Shown: positions 6,823-15,498 of the stretch, one piece after another
How positions within the stretch are numbered: position 1 is the stretch's first letter
How the letters are laid out: the number at the start of each line of letters is the position of its first letter
Origin: Oscillospiraceae bacterium
Lineage (GTDB): Bacteria; Bacillota; Clostridia; Oscillospirales; CAG-272
Direction of reading: 5' to 3'
Assembly (NCBI GenBank): GCA_015064085.1
Contig: SVSX01000008.1
Coordinates: 1 to 52,689, forward strand
DNA: 52,689 nucleotides
Position numbers and translations under genes: made by a program
Notes under the pieces: generated by a model
Databases searched by the model: none
Told to the model about the DNA's origin: nothing
The model's input: only the letters and a program-made list of their open reading frames with translations

Positions 6823-7727
6823 ACACTAAAATCAAGCTTTGCGGTATTGAAATGGACAACCCCGTTATTCCCGCAAGCGGTACGTTCGGATACGGACAGG
6901 AGTTTTCCGAGATCTACGATATCAACTGCCTTGGCACGTTTTCCTTTAAGGGTACGACAGCCGAAGCAAGGTTCGGAAATCCGACTCCGAGAATTGCCGA
7001 GTGTCCTATGGGAATGATAAATGCCGTTGGATTGCAGAATCCGGGTGTTGAAGCGGTAAAAGCAAAAGAGCTTCCCGAAATGAAGGAGTTTTTCCATAAG
7101 CCCGTTATGGCGAACGTGTGCGGATTTTCTCTTGAGGAATATGCTCACGTATGTGAAAGACTTGACGACGAGGAGCAGATCGGCTGGTTTGAGGTCAACG
7201 TGTCCTGTCCTAACGTTCACGGCGGAGGAATGAGCTTCGGCACGTCTCCCGATGCTGTAGGTGAGGTGGTAAAGGCTGTCAAAAAGGTAACTACAAAGCC
7301 TATAATCATAAAGCTTTCGCCGAACGTTACCGATATCGTCTCTATCGCAAAGGCGTGTGAGGCTGAGGGCGCGGATGGAATAAGTATGATAAACACGATG
7401 CTCGGTATGAGAATAGATCTGAGAACAAAGAAGCCGATCATCGCAAATAAGATGGGCGGTTTTTCAGGCCCTGCAATAAAGCCTGTGGCGCTGAGAATGG
7501 TATATCAGGTGTATGATGCGGTTTCGATACCGATAGTCGGTATGGGCGGAATTATGAACGCCGAGGACGTTATTGAGATGATGCTGGCTGGAGCTACGGC
7601 GGTTGAGGTCGGAACTGCAAACCTCATCGATCCCTTTGTATGCAAGAGGATAGTCGAAGAGCTGCCCGAGGTTATGGAAAAGTATAAAATTAATAATTTA
7701 AATGATATAATAGGAGGAGCACACTAA
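6816..7727 (+). CDS. pyrD: Dihydroorotate dehydrogenase B (NAD+), catalytic subunit
   Basis: The 303-residue FMN protein oxidises dihydroorotate to orotate. The class 1B active-site cysteine is Cys131 in EVNVSCPNVHGGG, and GTFGYGQEF, NAVGLQNPG and the FMN phosphate-binding GMGGI segment are all present. The reading frame is open further upstream, but the ATG at 6816 follows AAAGGAGGAG by five bases and gives the normal length. It overlaps pyrK on the left, and its stop overlaps the start of pyrF (TAATG), so all three are translationally coupled. Confidence 0.96.
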   Translation: MVNTKIKLCGIEMDNPVIPASGTFGYGQEFSEIYDINCLGTFSFKGTTAEARFGNPTPRIAECPMGMINAVGLQNPGVEAVKAKELPEMKEFFHKPVMANVCGFSLEEYAHVCERLDDEEQIGWFEVNVSCPNVHGGGMSFGTSPDAVGEVVKAVKKVTTKPIIIKLSPNVTDIVSIAKACEAEGADGISMINTMLGMRIDLRTKKPIIANKMGGFSGPAIKPVALRMVYQVYDAVSIPIVGMGGIMNAEDVIEMMLAGATAVEVGTANLIDPFVCKRIVEELPEVMEKYKINNLNDIIGGAH

Positions 7728-8425
7728 TGGGAAAAGACGTAATTATTGCTTGTGACTTTAACAGCAAGGAGGAGGTTCTCGCTTTTCTTGACAGGTTCAC
7801 GGGCAGAAAGCCTTACGTAAAGATAGGTATGGAGCTGTTTTATTCGGCAGGTCCTGACATTGTAAAAGAGATCAAGGCGAGAGGTCATAAAATATTCCTC
7901 GACCTTAAGCTTCACGACATCCCTAACACAGTAAAGAAGTCTATGGCTGTTCTTTCAAAGCTTGACGTTGATATGTGCAATCTTCACGCAAGCGGAACTA
8001 TCGCTATGATGGAAGCGGCTCTTGAGGGACTTGTACGCCCCGACGGAACTCGTCCTCTGCTTATCGCGGTAACTCAGCTTACCTCAACAAGTCAGGAGAG
8101 AATGGAAGCAGATCTCCTTATCAAAGAGCCTATCGAAGAGGTTGTTATGCATTACGCTCATAACGCAAAGCTTGCGGGACTCGACGGTGTGGTTTGCTCC
8201 CCCAGAGAGGCAACAGCTGTCCACAACAGATGCGGAAAGGATTTCCTTACCGTTACCCCCGGCGTAAGATTTGCCGACGGTGATATCGGAGATCAGGTCA
8301 GAGTTATGACTCCCGCGCAGGCTAAGGAGATCGGTTCTGATTATATTGTGGTAGGTCGTCCCATAACGGCTGCTCCCGATCCCGTTGCCGCATACGAAAG
8401 ATGCGTTGCGGAATTTGTTGACTGA
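7727..8425 (+). CDS. pyrF: Orotidine 5'-phosphate decarboxylase
   Basis: PyrF (232 aa) removes CO2 from OMP to give UMP. The catalytic array D-x-K-x-x-D is plain in LDLKLHDIPNTV (Asp59, Lys61, Asp64), and the phosphate-gripper region VVGRPIT is near the C-terminus. This is the short bacterial type 1 enzyme, not the longer type 2 form found in some Clostridia. The start codon overlaps the pyrD stop by one base, and TAGGAGGAG lies just upstream. Confidence 0.95.
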   Translation: MGKDVIIACDFNSKEEVLAFLDRFTGRKPYVKIGMELFYSAGPDIVKEIKARGHKIFLDLKLHDIPNTVKKSMAVLSKLDVDMCNLHASGTIAMMEAALEGLVRPDGTRPLLIAVTQLTSTSQERMEADLLIKEPIEEVVMHYAHNAKLAGLDGVVCSPREATAVHNRCGKDFLTVTPGVRFADGDIGDQVRVMTPAQAKEIGSDYIVVGRPITAAPDPVAAYERCVAEFVD

Positions 8426-8449
8426 TAAATAATAAAGGAGAATATACAG

Positions 8450-9106
8450 ATGGAAGCTTATAAGAGAGAATTTATTCAGTTTTTGGAAAGTGCGAGCGTT
8501 CTTAAATTCGGAGATTTCACCGCTAAGAGCGGAAGAAAGATCCCTTATTTCATCAATGCCGGTGAGATAAAAACAGGTGATCAGATATCCAAGCTCGGTG
8601 AGTTTTACGCAAAGAGCTACCTTGAAAAGGTAGGAAATAAGAGAGCAGTGCTTTACGGCCCTGCATATAAGGGAATCTCTATTGCGGTGGCAACCTCAAT
8701 AGGTCTTTCAAAGAGCGGACTTGACGTGCCCTTCTTCTTCAACCGTAAGGAGGAAAAGGACCACGGAGAGGGTGGTGTTTTTGTCGGATACAAGCCTCAG
8801 GAGGGCGAGGAGATCGTTATAGTTGAGGACGTTATCACCGCGGGAACGGCTATTCGCGAGAGTATGGCGATACTTGGCAACCTCAAGGGAACTAGGGTTG
8901 CGGCTACCTTCGTTATGGTAGATAGAAAAGAGAAGGGTCAGGGCGAAAAGTCGGCTATGGCTGAGATCGGAGAGGAGTTCGGTTTCCCTGTATACTCGGT
9001 GGTTGACGTTTACGATATCATCGAGTACCTTGAGGAGGATGAAGCAAACGCTGAGAATGTTGCCCGCATCAAGAAGTATCTTGAAATAAACGGCGCTAAG
9101 GCGTAA
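8450..9106 (+). CDS. pyrE: Orotate phosphoribosyltransferase
   Basis: PyrE (218 aa) joins orotate and PRPP to OMP, the step before PyrF. The PRPP-binding signature [12 protein letters not shown] is at about residues 123-134, and the flexible-loop sequence [14 protein letters not shown], with its conserved lysine and histidine, is intact. The start has AAAGGAG eight bases upstream. The 24-base gap after pyrF contains no terminator, so it belongs to the same transcript. Confidence 0.95.
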   Translation: MEAYKREFIQFLESASVLKFGDFTAKSGRKIPYFINAGEIKTGDQISKLGEFYAKSYLEKVGNKRAVLYGPAYKGISIAVATSIGLSKSGLDVPFFFNRKEEKDHGEGGVFVGYKPQEGEEIVIVEDVITAGTAIRESMAILGNLKGTRVAATFVMVDRKEKGQGEKSAMAEIGEEFGFPVYSVVDVYDIIEYLEEDEANAENVARIKKYLEINGAKA

Positions 9107-9138
9107 GATCGATCAATAAACGAAAAGGAAGTGAAAAT

Positions 9139-10056
9139 ATGAGAAGTCTTATAGACATTCAAGAGCTCTCAACCGATGAAATAAACGAGCTGATAGCTGT
9201 TGCGTCGGACATTATTGACAATCCTAAAAAATACAGCGAGGTATGCCACGGAAAGAAGCTGGCAACGATGTTCTTTGAGCCTTCAACAAGAACGCGACTT
9301 TCCTTTGAGTCGGCTATGTATGAGCTCGGAGGAAACGTAATCTCGGTTTCGAGCGCAGAGTCATCCTCGGCGGCAAAGGGAGAAAGCGTTGCCGATACCG
9401 CAAGAACACTCTCCTGCTATGCTGATATTATCGCTATGAGACACCCCAAGGAGGGTGCTCCGCTTGTGGCTTCTATGCACGCGAGCGTTCCTGTTATCAA
9501 CGCGGGGGATGGAGGTCATAATCACCCCACACAGACTCTTACTGACCTTCTCACGATCTTCCGTGAAAAGGGAAGACTTGACAATATGACGATAGGCTTT
9601 TGCGGAGACCTTAAGTTCGGAAGAACTGTACATTCACTGATTTCGGCTATGTCCAGATACTCAGGTGTAAAATTTGTTCTTATCTCTCCTGAGGAGCTCA
9701 AGCTTCCCAGCTACGTAAAGCGTGATATTCTCAGAAAGAATGGCTGTGAGTATAAGCAGACCACCGACTTTGAGGGTGTTATTCCCGAGCTTGATATACT
9801 CTATATGACGAGAGTTCAGAGAGAGCGTTTCTTTAACGAAGAGGATTATCTCCGCTTGAAGGACAGATACATACTCACTCCCGACAAGCTGGAGAACGCA
9901 AAGCCCGACCTCAGAATATTGCATCCGCTGCCTCGTGTTAACGAGATCTCTGTGGCTATCGACAATGATCCCAGAGCCTGCTATTTCAAGCAGGTATATT
10001 ACGGCAAGATCATTCGTATGAGTCTTATTATGAAGCTTCTTGGCTTGGAGGTATAA
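9139..10056 (+). CDS. pyrB: Aspartate carbamoyltransferase, catalytic subunit
   Basis: PyrB (305 aa) condenses carbamoyl phosphate with aspartate, the committed step of the pathway. The carbamoyl-phosphate loop [15 protein letters not shown], the 80s-loop SSSAAKGES with its lysine, and HPTQTLTDL and HPLPR are all present, so it should be active. The next gene, pyrI, encodes the allosteric chain and begins one base after the pyrB stop, which indicates an E. coli-like dodecameric holoenzyme regulated by nucleotides rather than the unregulated Bacillus trimer. No carbamoyl-phosphate synthase gene is in this operon; the only carAB of the window is in the arginine operon. Confidence 0.96.
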   Translation: MRSLIDIQELSTDEINELIAVASDIIDNPKKYSEVCHGKKLATMFFEPSTRTRLSFESAMYELGGNVISVSSAESSSAAKGESVADTARTLSCYADIIAMRHPKEGAPLVASMHASVPVINAGDGGHNHPTQTLTDLLTIFREKGRLDNMTIGFCGDLKFGRTVHSLISAMSRYSGVKFVLISPEELKLPSYVKRDILRKNGCEYKQTTDFEGVIPELDILYMTRVQRERFFNEEDYLRLKDRYILTPDKLENAKPDLRILHPLPRVNEISVAIDNDPRACYFKQVYYGKIIRMSLIMKLLGLEV

Positions 10057-10057
10057 T

Positions 10058-10480
10058 ATGCATATAGATTCGATCAAAAATGGAATAGTTATCGACCATA
10101 TAACTGCAGGCAAGGGCATGCAGATATATAAGCTGCTCGGACTCGATAAGCTTGACTGCTCTATCGCTATAATAAAGAACGTTCATAGCAGAAAGCTCGG
10201 AAAAAAGGATATTATCAAGGTGGACAGTGATATAAGCGTAGACATCGCCGCTCTCGGATATATCGATCCGGGTGTAACGGTAAATATAATCAAGGACGGA
10301 GCTCTTGTGGACAAGAAGAATATCTCTCTTCCCGAGAGGATAGAAAACGTTATATTCTGCAAGAACCCCAGATGTATCACAAGCACAGAGCAGGAGCTGA
10401 CTCACATCTTCAGACTTACCGACAAGGAAAGCAAGACCTACAGATGTATCTACTGCGAGACTAAGGCTGAAACAAAGTAA
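10058..10480 (+). CDS. pyrI: Aspartate carbamoyltransferase, regulatory subunit
   Basis: PyrI (140 aa) is the non-catalytic chain that binds nucleotides and connects catalytic trimers. The zinc site is Cys101, Cys106, Cys130 and Cys133 in the C-x4-C-x23-C-x2-C pattern. The N-terminal nucleotide-binding half (GIVIDHITAGKGMQIYKLLGL) is conserved. The ATG at 10058 follows GGAGGTATA. It closes the pyr operon, before the terminator at 10494. Confidence 0.95.
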   Translation: MHIDSIKNGIVIDHITAGKGMQIYKLLGLDKLDCSIAIIKNVHSRKLGKKDIIKVDSDISVDIAALGYIDPGVTVNIIKDGALVDKKNISLPERIENVIFCKNPRCITSTEQELTHIFRLTDKESKTYRCIYCETKAETK

Positions 10481-10493
10481 ATTGACCAAAAAC

Positions 10494-10540
10494 ACCGCCG
10501 AATCAGAACCCGTTTTGAGTCTGCATTCGGCGGTATTTCG
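10494..10540. terminator. Terminator between convergent pyrI and rnhA
   Basis: ACCGCCGAAT (10494-10503) pairs with ATTCGGCGGT (10525-10534); CAGA/TCTG extends the stem inward past a bulged base. A short T-rich stretch follows. Confidence 0.75.
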
Positions 10541-10543
10541 TTA

Positions 10544-10981
10544 TTAGGTAAAGCTGTCGGCAAATGCCGTCGCGAGCTGATCGCATCTTTCGTTGTATTC
10601 GTGCCCGGTATGTCCGTGTACCCACACTAAGGAGACGTCGTGAACCTTTAGAAGCGAGAGGAGCTTTTCCCAAAGATCTATGTTAAGTACCTTTGAGCCG
10701 TCAGCCTTTCTCCAACCCTTTTTGATCCAGGAGTCGACCCATTTTTTCTCGATGGCGTCTATGAGATACTTGGAGTCGGAGGTAAGAGTTACCTTGCAGG
10801 GCTCTTTCAAAAGCGAGAGGGCTTCAATAGCGGCGGTGAGTTCCATTCGGTTGTTTGTGGTGGAGGGCTCTCCCCCCGATATCTCGCGCTTGAAGCTGCC
10901 GTAGATCAGAATTGCGCCCCAGCCACCGCGCCCTGGGTTTCCCCTACAAGCGCCGTCGGTGTATATATATACCTGTTTCAT
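10544..10981 (-). CDS. rnhA: Ribonuclease HI
   Basis: RNase HI (145 aa) cuts RNA in RNA-DNA hybrids. The four catalytic acids are visible in [11 protein letters not shown] (Asp), NNRMELTAA (Glu), [10 protein letters not shown] (Asp) and ERCDQLA (Asp), with the flexible-loop histidine in [10 protein letters not shown]. The frame is open to an ATG at 10999, but GAGGT lies between the two candidates and the promoter at 11020-11048 would leave almost no leader for the upstream one, so I choose the ATG at 10981. The gene stands alone between two promoters that face away from each other. A second RNase H of type II, rnhB, is at 24.5 kb. Confidence 0.95.
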   Translation of the reverse strand: MKQVYIYTDGACRGNPGRGGWGAILIYGSFKREISGGEPSTTNNRMELTAAIEALSLLKEPCKVTLTSDSKYLIDAIEKKWVDSWIKKGWRKADGSKVLNIDLWEKLLSLLKVHDVSLVWVHGHTGHEYNERCDQLATAFADSFT

Positions 10982-11019
10982 ATTTTTATCATACCTCATA
11001 AATGTTATTTAATATAGAA

Positions 11020-11048
11020 ATTATAACCCTTTTTTTGCTTTTTGTCAA
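11020..11048 (-). promoter_or_regulatory. Promoter of rnhA
   Basis: On the minus strand TTGACA (11048-11043), a 17-base spacer and TATAAT (11025-11020): consensus in both boxes. It is 39 bases before the chosen rnhA start. Confidence 0.88.
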
Positions 11049-11117
11049 TGACCTGAGAATAAAATGGATATATAAGTCTCAAAATAAAAAATTTCGGGAT
11101 AATGTATTTATATGCTC

Positions 11118-11146
11118 TTGATTTTAAGGCTTGAAAAGGGTATAAT
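11118..11146 (+). promoter_or_regulatory. Promoter of the NUDIX/MFS/GDPD gene run
   Basis: TTGATT (11118-11123), a 17-base spacer and TATAAT (11141-11146). It lies 31 bases before the NUDIX gene start; the four genes to 15411 follow on the same strand with short gaps and no terminator. Confidence 0.8.
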
Positions 11147-11176
11147 ATAGTGAACGAATTTTTTTGGAGAGAGATT

Positions 11177-11728
11177 ATGTGCGAAATGTTTGAAGAAAAA
11201 ATGATATCGTCGGAATTTATTTTTGACGGTAAGGTCGTGCATCTTTATAAAGATAAGGTGCGTTTGCCCGACGGAAATGAGTCGGTAAGAGAATACGTAA
11301 AGCATATCGGTGCTGTCGCTGTTGTTCCTATAACCACGGAAAATGAGGTCATATGTGTAAGACAATATAGATATGCCATAGGCAGAATGCTTCTTGAAAT
11401 TCCCGCGGGAAAGCTCGACTCTAAGGACGAGATCCCAGAGGAGGCGGCAAGAAGAGAGCTGAGGGAGGAAACGGGGGCAGTCAGCGCAAAGCTTACCTAT
11501 CTTGGAAAATTCTTTTCTTCTCCCGCGATACTTGATGAGTGCATACATATCTATCTTGCGGAGGAGCTTGAGCTCGGCGATACAGATCCCGATGAGGACG
11601 AATTTCTCGAGATAGTAAAGATACCTATAGACAAGCTCGCCGATATGATCTGCTCAGGTGAAATAATTGACGGAAAGACCCAAGCGGGAGTTCTTAAGGC
11701 TCTTAGCATAATAAAAAAGAGGAAATAA
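11177..11728 (+). CDS. NUDIX hydrolase, ADP-ribose pyrophosphatase type
   Basis: The 183-residue protein is a cytosolic NUDIX hydrolase of the ADP-ribose pyrophosphatase group, which cleaves ADP-ribose to AMP and ribose 5-phosphate. The group's marks are VRQYRYAI (near residue 62), the EIPAGKLDS lead-in and the NUDIX box with REL and EETG, plus an aromatic and acidic pattern (FFSSPAILDE) after the box that is typical of ADPRases. Relative to the consensus the loop between the box glycine and the first glutamate has one extra residue (SKDE in place of the usual x-G-E). The ATG at 11177 after GGAGAGAGATT is preferred to the GTG at 11150. Confidence 0.9.
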   Translation: MCEMFEEKMISSEFIFDGKVVHLYKDKVRLPDGNESVREYVKHIGAVAVVPITTENEVICVRQYRYAIGRMLLEIPAGKLDSKDEIPEEAARRELREETGAVSAKLTYLGKFFSSPAILDECIHIYLAEELELGDTDPDEDEFLEIVKIPIDKLADMICSGEIIDGKTQAGVLKALSIIKKRK

Positions 11729-11730
11729 AA

Positions 11731-13308
11731 ATGAAGCTTAATTATAAAAGAACTTTTTTCGTTGGAACGGCATTTTTTCTTATTACGCTGTTCTGGCAGA
11801 CCTATGATTCAATAATCCCCAAAATACTGACCGATAAATTTGGAATGTCCCAGTTCTGGTCGGGAGTCATTATGGCGTTTGACAACGTTATCGCTCTCTT
11901 TTTGCTGCCGCTTTTCGGTACTGTATCCGATAAAGCAAAATTTAAAAAGGGAAGAAGAACCCCATTTATTCTTGTGGGAACAATAATTGCCGCTACGGCA
12001 CTTGTTGGACTTTCAGTCGTTGATTACACTCAGCTCAAAAATCTCGAGCCTATCTCGGCTGTTGTTGACGTTGATGCTGAGGGATATGACTCCGCGATGA
12101 AGGAGCTGTATAAATCTGACGTTGAATTTAACGTCGACGGTGAAAAGATCACTCTTTCGGATAAATTTACCGAAGATGAGTTCGTCAACTTTGCCGATAA
12201 GTACAGAGGCGTTGACGGAAGTGTTGATACTAAGAACGCCGAGTATTCGGATTTCGTTACCGACTATCTTACCCCCGCGCGTCAGGCTTATGCCGCAAGG
12301 ACTGTCTCAGTCGCTCCGTCGGCACTGATAATATTCGTTGCGGTACTGCTTATAGCACTTCTTTCTATGGCGACCTTCCGATCGCCCGCCGTGGCGCTTA
12401 TGCCCGACGTTACTCCAAAGCCCCTTCGCTCGAAGGCAAACGCTATAATTAATCTTATGGGAACTGCGGGTGGTATCCTTATTCTCGTTTCGGGAATTGT
12501 TTTTGGAACGGGAAAGGCGCAGAATACGCTTATGAATTATATACCCGTTTTTGCAGTTACGGCGGGTCTTATGATCCTCGCACTAATATTCTTTATGATA
12601 AAGGTCAAAGAGCCTCAGTTTGTGGAGGATATGAAGAGGCAGAGCAAGGAATACGGTATTGTCGAAGAGGAGAATGACAATAGTGCGGGAACGAGAAAAT
12701 TGTCAAAGAGTGAAAGACTCTCTCTTTTCCTTATTCTTGCTTCGGTAGTTTTCTGGTTTATGGGATATAACGCCGTTACGAGTAAGTATTCGGTATATGC
12801 CTCAAATATTCTGAGAGTTGATTTTAACTATACTCTCATAATAGCCCAGATCGCCGCTATCATCGCGTTTATTCCCGTTGGTATGATCGCAACGAAGATA
12901 GGACGCAAAAAGACGATAATAGCGGGCGTTATTATGCTCGGAGCATCCTTTGTTATTGCTTCCTTTGTTGATGCGGGTTGGAATATCATAGTTATAAATC
13001 TGCTCTTTACACTTGCAGGTATTGGTTGGGCAACAATAAACGTCAATAGCTATCCTATGGTGGTTGAAATGGCGAAGGGAAGTAACGTTGGTAAATATAC
13101 GGGATATTATTACACGGCAAGTATGGCGGCGCAGACACTTACCCCTATGCTCAGCGGATTTATTTTTGATAAATTCAGTATGCGTCTTATGTTCCCGTAT
13201 GCGGCAGTATTCGTTGGACTTGCGTTTATTACGATGCTCTTTGTAAGACACGGCGACAGTAAGCCAATTGAAGCTAAGGATAAGCTCGAATCCTTTGACG
13301 TTGATTAA
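11731..13308 (+). CDS. MFS transporter, sugar/cation symporter-like (SLC45/GPH type)
   Basis: The 525-residue product is a 12-helix major facilitator. The WQTYDSIIPKIL opening, GTVSDKAKFKKGRRTPFI (the conserved D-x3-R/K-x-G-R-R loop after helix 2) and the MATFRSPAVALMPDVTP segment (helix 5-6 region) match the sucrose/glycoside-pentoside-hexuronide symporter type. Between helices 3 and 4 there is a hydrophilic, acidic insertion of about 95 residues (about 98-192) where most MFS proteins have a short loop; it should lie outside the cell. The substrate is unknown, but disaccharides or similar are the usual cargo. It begins two bases after the NUDIX stop and is followed by a glycerophosphodiesterase gene. 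Confidence 0.85.
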   Translation: MKLNYKRTFFVGTAFFLITLFWQTYDSIIPKILTDKFGMSQFWSGVIMAFDNVIALFLLPLFGTVSDKAKFKKGRRTPFILVGTIIAATALVGLSVVDYTQLKNLEPISAVVDVDAEGYDSAMKELYKSDVEFNVDGEKITLSDKFTEDEFVNFADKYRGVDGSVDTKNAEYSDFVTDYLTPARQAYAARTVSVAPSALIIFVAVLLIALLSMATFRSPAVALMPDVTPKPLRSKANAIINLMGTAGGILILVSGIVFGTGKAQNTLMNYIPVFAVTAGLMILALIFFMIKVKEPQFVEDMKRQSKEYGIVEEENDNSAGTRKLSKSERLSLFLILASVVFWFMGYNAVTSKYSVYASNILRVDFNYTLIIAQIAAIIAFIPVGMIATKIGRKKTIIAGVIMLGASFVIASFVDAGWNIIVINLLFTLAGIGWATINVNSYPMVVEMAKGSNVGKYTGYYYTASMAAQTLTPMLSGFIFDKFSMRLMFPYAAVFVGLAFITMLFVRHGDSKPIEAKDKLESFDVD

Positions 13309-13326
13309 AAGGGAGAACGGGCTGAT

Positions 13327-14142
13327 ATGTGGATTTTAATTGCGGTTTTGATTATTCTTTTCGTTATCTTCGGCGCGGCTTATATTTTTATGATAATGCC
13401 ACGCGTGAAGGATAAGGGGGATATGGAGCTTCTCCTATGTGATTACGCCCACAGAGGACTTTGGAATGAGAGCTATCCCGAAAACTCGATTCCCGCCTTT
13501 GAAATGGCTGCGAGAGCCGGTGTGGGGATCGAGCTTGATATTCAGCTTTCAAAGGACAAAAAGATAATGGTTTTTCACGACTATGATCTTAAACGTATGT
13601 GCGGGGTTGAGGGAAAGCTTTGTGATATGACCTACAATGAGCTCTCCAGGCTCAAACTTGGAGGCACACAATATGGAATTCCGACACTCTCCGAGGTTCT
13701 CACACTTATTGACGGCAGAGTACCGTTGCTTATCGAGCTGAAGGGTGAGGATACAAATACCGAGCTTTGCAAGCGTGCTGTAGCGTATCTTGATAAATAC
13801 GACGGACTTTTCTGCGTTGAGTCCTTCAATCCCATTCTTCTTTCCTGGATGAAAAAGCACCGTCCGAGATTTGCCAGAGGTCAGCTTGTTACAGTTTTAA
13901 ATAAGAAGAATAAGGGGGGAAACGCTGCTCTTAATTTTTCTCTCTCAAATATGCTCCTTAATTTCTTATCCAGACCGGATTTTATTGCGGTTGACAGTAA
14001 AATAAAAAATTCTCTTAGGGTCAAGATTTGCTCGAAGATCTTTGGTGCTGACGTGTTCGTCTGGACTATAAGAAACAAGCAGGACTATATTGAATGCAAG
14101 AAGCAGAAGCTTTGTACAATTTTTGAAAAATTTATTCCATAA
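13327..14142 (+). CDS. Membrane-anchored glycerophosphodiester phosphodiesterase family protein
   Basis: The 271-residue protein has one N-terminal membrane helix (about 2-24) followed by a GDPD TIM barrel. AHRGLWNESYPENS (41-54) carries the catalytic His42 and Arg43, IELDIQLSKD (68-77) the metal ligands Glu69 and Asp71, and VFHDYDL (82-88) the second catalytic His84; LIELKGE is the conserved strand 4 glutamate. Such enzymes cleave glycerophosphodiesters such as deacylated phospholipids or glycerol-phosphate polymers. With no other signal peptide visible, the catalytic domain could face either side, outside being more likely. Confidence 0.9.
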   Translation: MWILIAVLIILFVIFGAAYIFMIMPRVKDKGDMELLLCDYAHRGLWNESYPENSIPAFEMAARAGVGIELDIQLSKDKKIMVFHDYDLKRMCGVEGKLCDMTYNELSRLKLGGTQYGIPTLSEVLTLIDGRVPLLIELKGEDTNTELCKRAVAYLDKYDGLFCVESFNPILLSWMKKHRPRFARGQLVTVLNKKNKGGNAALNFSLSNMLLNFLSRPDFIAVDSKIKNSLRVKICSKIFGADVFVWTIRNKQDYIECKKQKLCTIFEKFIP

Positions 14143-14157
14143 GCAGAGGTTTGTAAT

Positions 14158-15411
14158 ATGAAAAAATGTTTCTCTAATGCCGATATTTTATTGCCCGATT
14201 TTAAAAAACAAGATCCAACAAAATGGGCTGTTGTCGCCTGTGACCAATTTACAAGTGAGCCCGAATATTGGGAAAAGGCAAAGGCTTGTGTGAACGGCGC
14301 TCCGTCCTCTCTTGAGCTTATTCTCCCTGAGGTCTATCTTTCTGAATCCGGTATGCGTATTGAAAAGATAAATGAGAATATGAAGGTATATCTTAAGGAT
14401 ATTCTTTGCGAATACCCTGACTCTATGATATACCTTGAAAGGACACAGTCAGACGGTACGGTCAGAGAGGGAATAATTCTTGCGGTAGATCTCGAGTGCT
14501 ACGATTATCACAAAGGCGCAAATTCCCTCATCAGAGCCACAGAGGCTACTGTTGTGGAGAGGATACCTCCAAGAGTCGCAATAAGGCGTAACGCGGCTTT
14601 AGAGCTGCCACACGTTATGCTCCTTATTGATGACCCCGATATGAGCGTTATTGAGCCGATAAAGCTCGACAGCTGTGAGATCGCGTATGATTTTGATCTT
14701 ATGCTTGGAGGCGGACATATTAAGGGAGGATTCATTTCCGATGCCGAAAAAGAAAGAATAGGTCTCGCGCTCGAAGCTCTCATTACTCCTGAGGCTATGA
14801 AGAAGAAATACGGCGATGAAGCGCTCTCTCCCTTACTTTTCTCTGTAGGTGACGGAAATCATTCACTCGCGTCTGCTAAGGCTACATATGAAGAGGTAAA
14901 GGCTGCTCTTGGAGCTGCAGCGGAGGATCACCCCGCAAGATACGCGCTTGTTGAGGTGGTAAATATTCATAGTAAGGCACTTAAGTTTGAACCGATATAC
15001 AGAATTGTTACAAACGTTGATGTTGATTCGTTTATTGCTGAATTCAAAGCATATACCGAATCACTTGTTGGTAGCGGTGAGCCCCAGAGGATCGACTACA
15101 TATCAGGAGACAAAGAGGGAAGTATTACCGTTCTGAAGCCGACTCAACAGCTTGCGGTCGGTACGCTTCAGCAATTTATTGACGATTATATAAAGTTACA
15201 TAGCACAGTCGAGGTCGATTATATTCACGGTGAAGAGTCAGTGAAAAATCTCGCGAAAAAGCCAAATTCCGTCGGATTTATTTTTGAGGGAATGGAGAAG
15301 AATGAACTTTTCAAAACGGTTATATTTGACGGAGCTCTTCCGAGAAAAACATTTTCAATGGGCCACGCAGAGGATAAGAGATACTATCTCGAATGCAGAA
15401 AAATAAAATAA
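14158..15411 (+). CDS. DUF1015 family protein
   Basis: The 417-residue cytosolic protein is a clear DUF1015 member: the opening LLPDFKKQDPTKWAVVACDQFTSE and the central GDGNHSLASAKA box are family hallmarks. Its biochemical role is not established. The DGNHS motif resembles that of ParB/sulfiredoxin-like nucleotide hydrolases, and several members have been described as kinase-like, but I would not go further. It ends the plus-strand run that begins with the NUDIX gene and is separated from a convergent DUF1846 gene by a terminator at 15456-15490. Confidence 0.9.
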   Translation: MKKCFSNADILLPDFKKQDPTKWAVVACDQFTSEPEYWEKAKACVNGAPSSLELILPEVYLSESGMRIEKINENMKVYLKDILCEYPDSMIYLERTQSDGTVREGIILAVDLECYDYHKGANSLIRATEATVVERIPPRVAIRRNAALELPHVMLLIDDPDMSVIEPIKLDSCEIAYDFDLMLGGGHIKGGFISDAEKERIGLALEALITPEAMKKKYGDEALSPLLFSVGDGNHSLASAKATYEEVKAALGAAAEDHPARYALVEVVNIHSKALKFEPIYRIVTNVDVDSFIAEFKAYTESLVGSGEPQRIDYISGDKEGSITVLKPTQQLAVGTLQQFIDDYIKLHSTVEVDYIHGEESVKNLAKKPNSVGFIFEGMEKNELFKTVIFDGALPRKTFSMGHAEDKRYYLECRKIK

Positions 15412-15455
15412 AAAGCAAGATCGTATCCCTTCTTGCTAAAATCTGACTATACACT

Positions 15456-15494
15456 AAAATTGGCTGTCTCAATGAGAGACAGCCAATTTTTATG
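15456..15494. terminator. Bidirectional intrinsic terminator
   Basis: A perfect 15-bp stem (15456-15470 with 15476-15490) with a five-base loop, A residues on one side and T residues on the other. It serves the convergent DUF1015 and DUF1846 genes. Its GGCTGTCTC core is shared with other terminators in the window. Confidence 0.92.
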
Positions 15495-15498
15495 TTGA

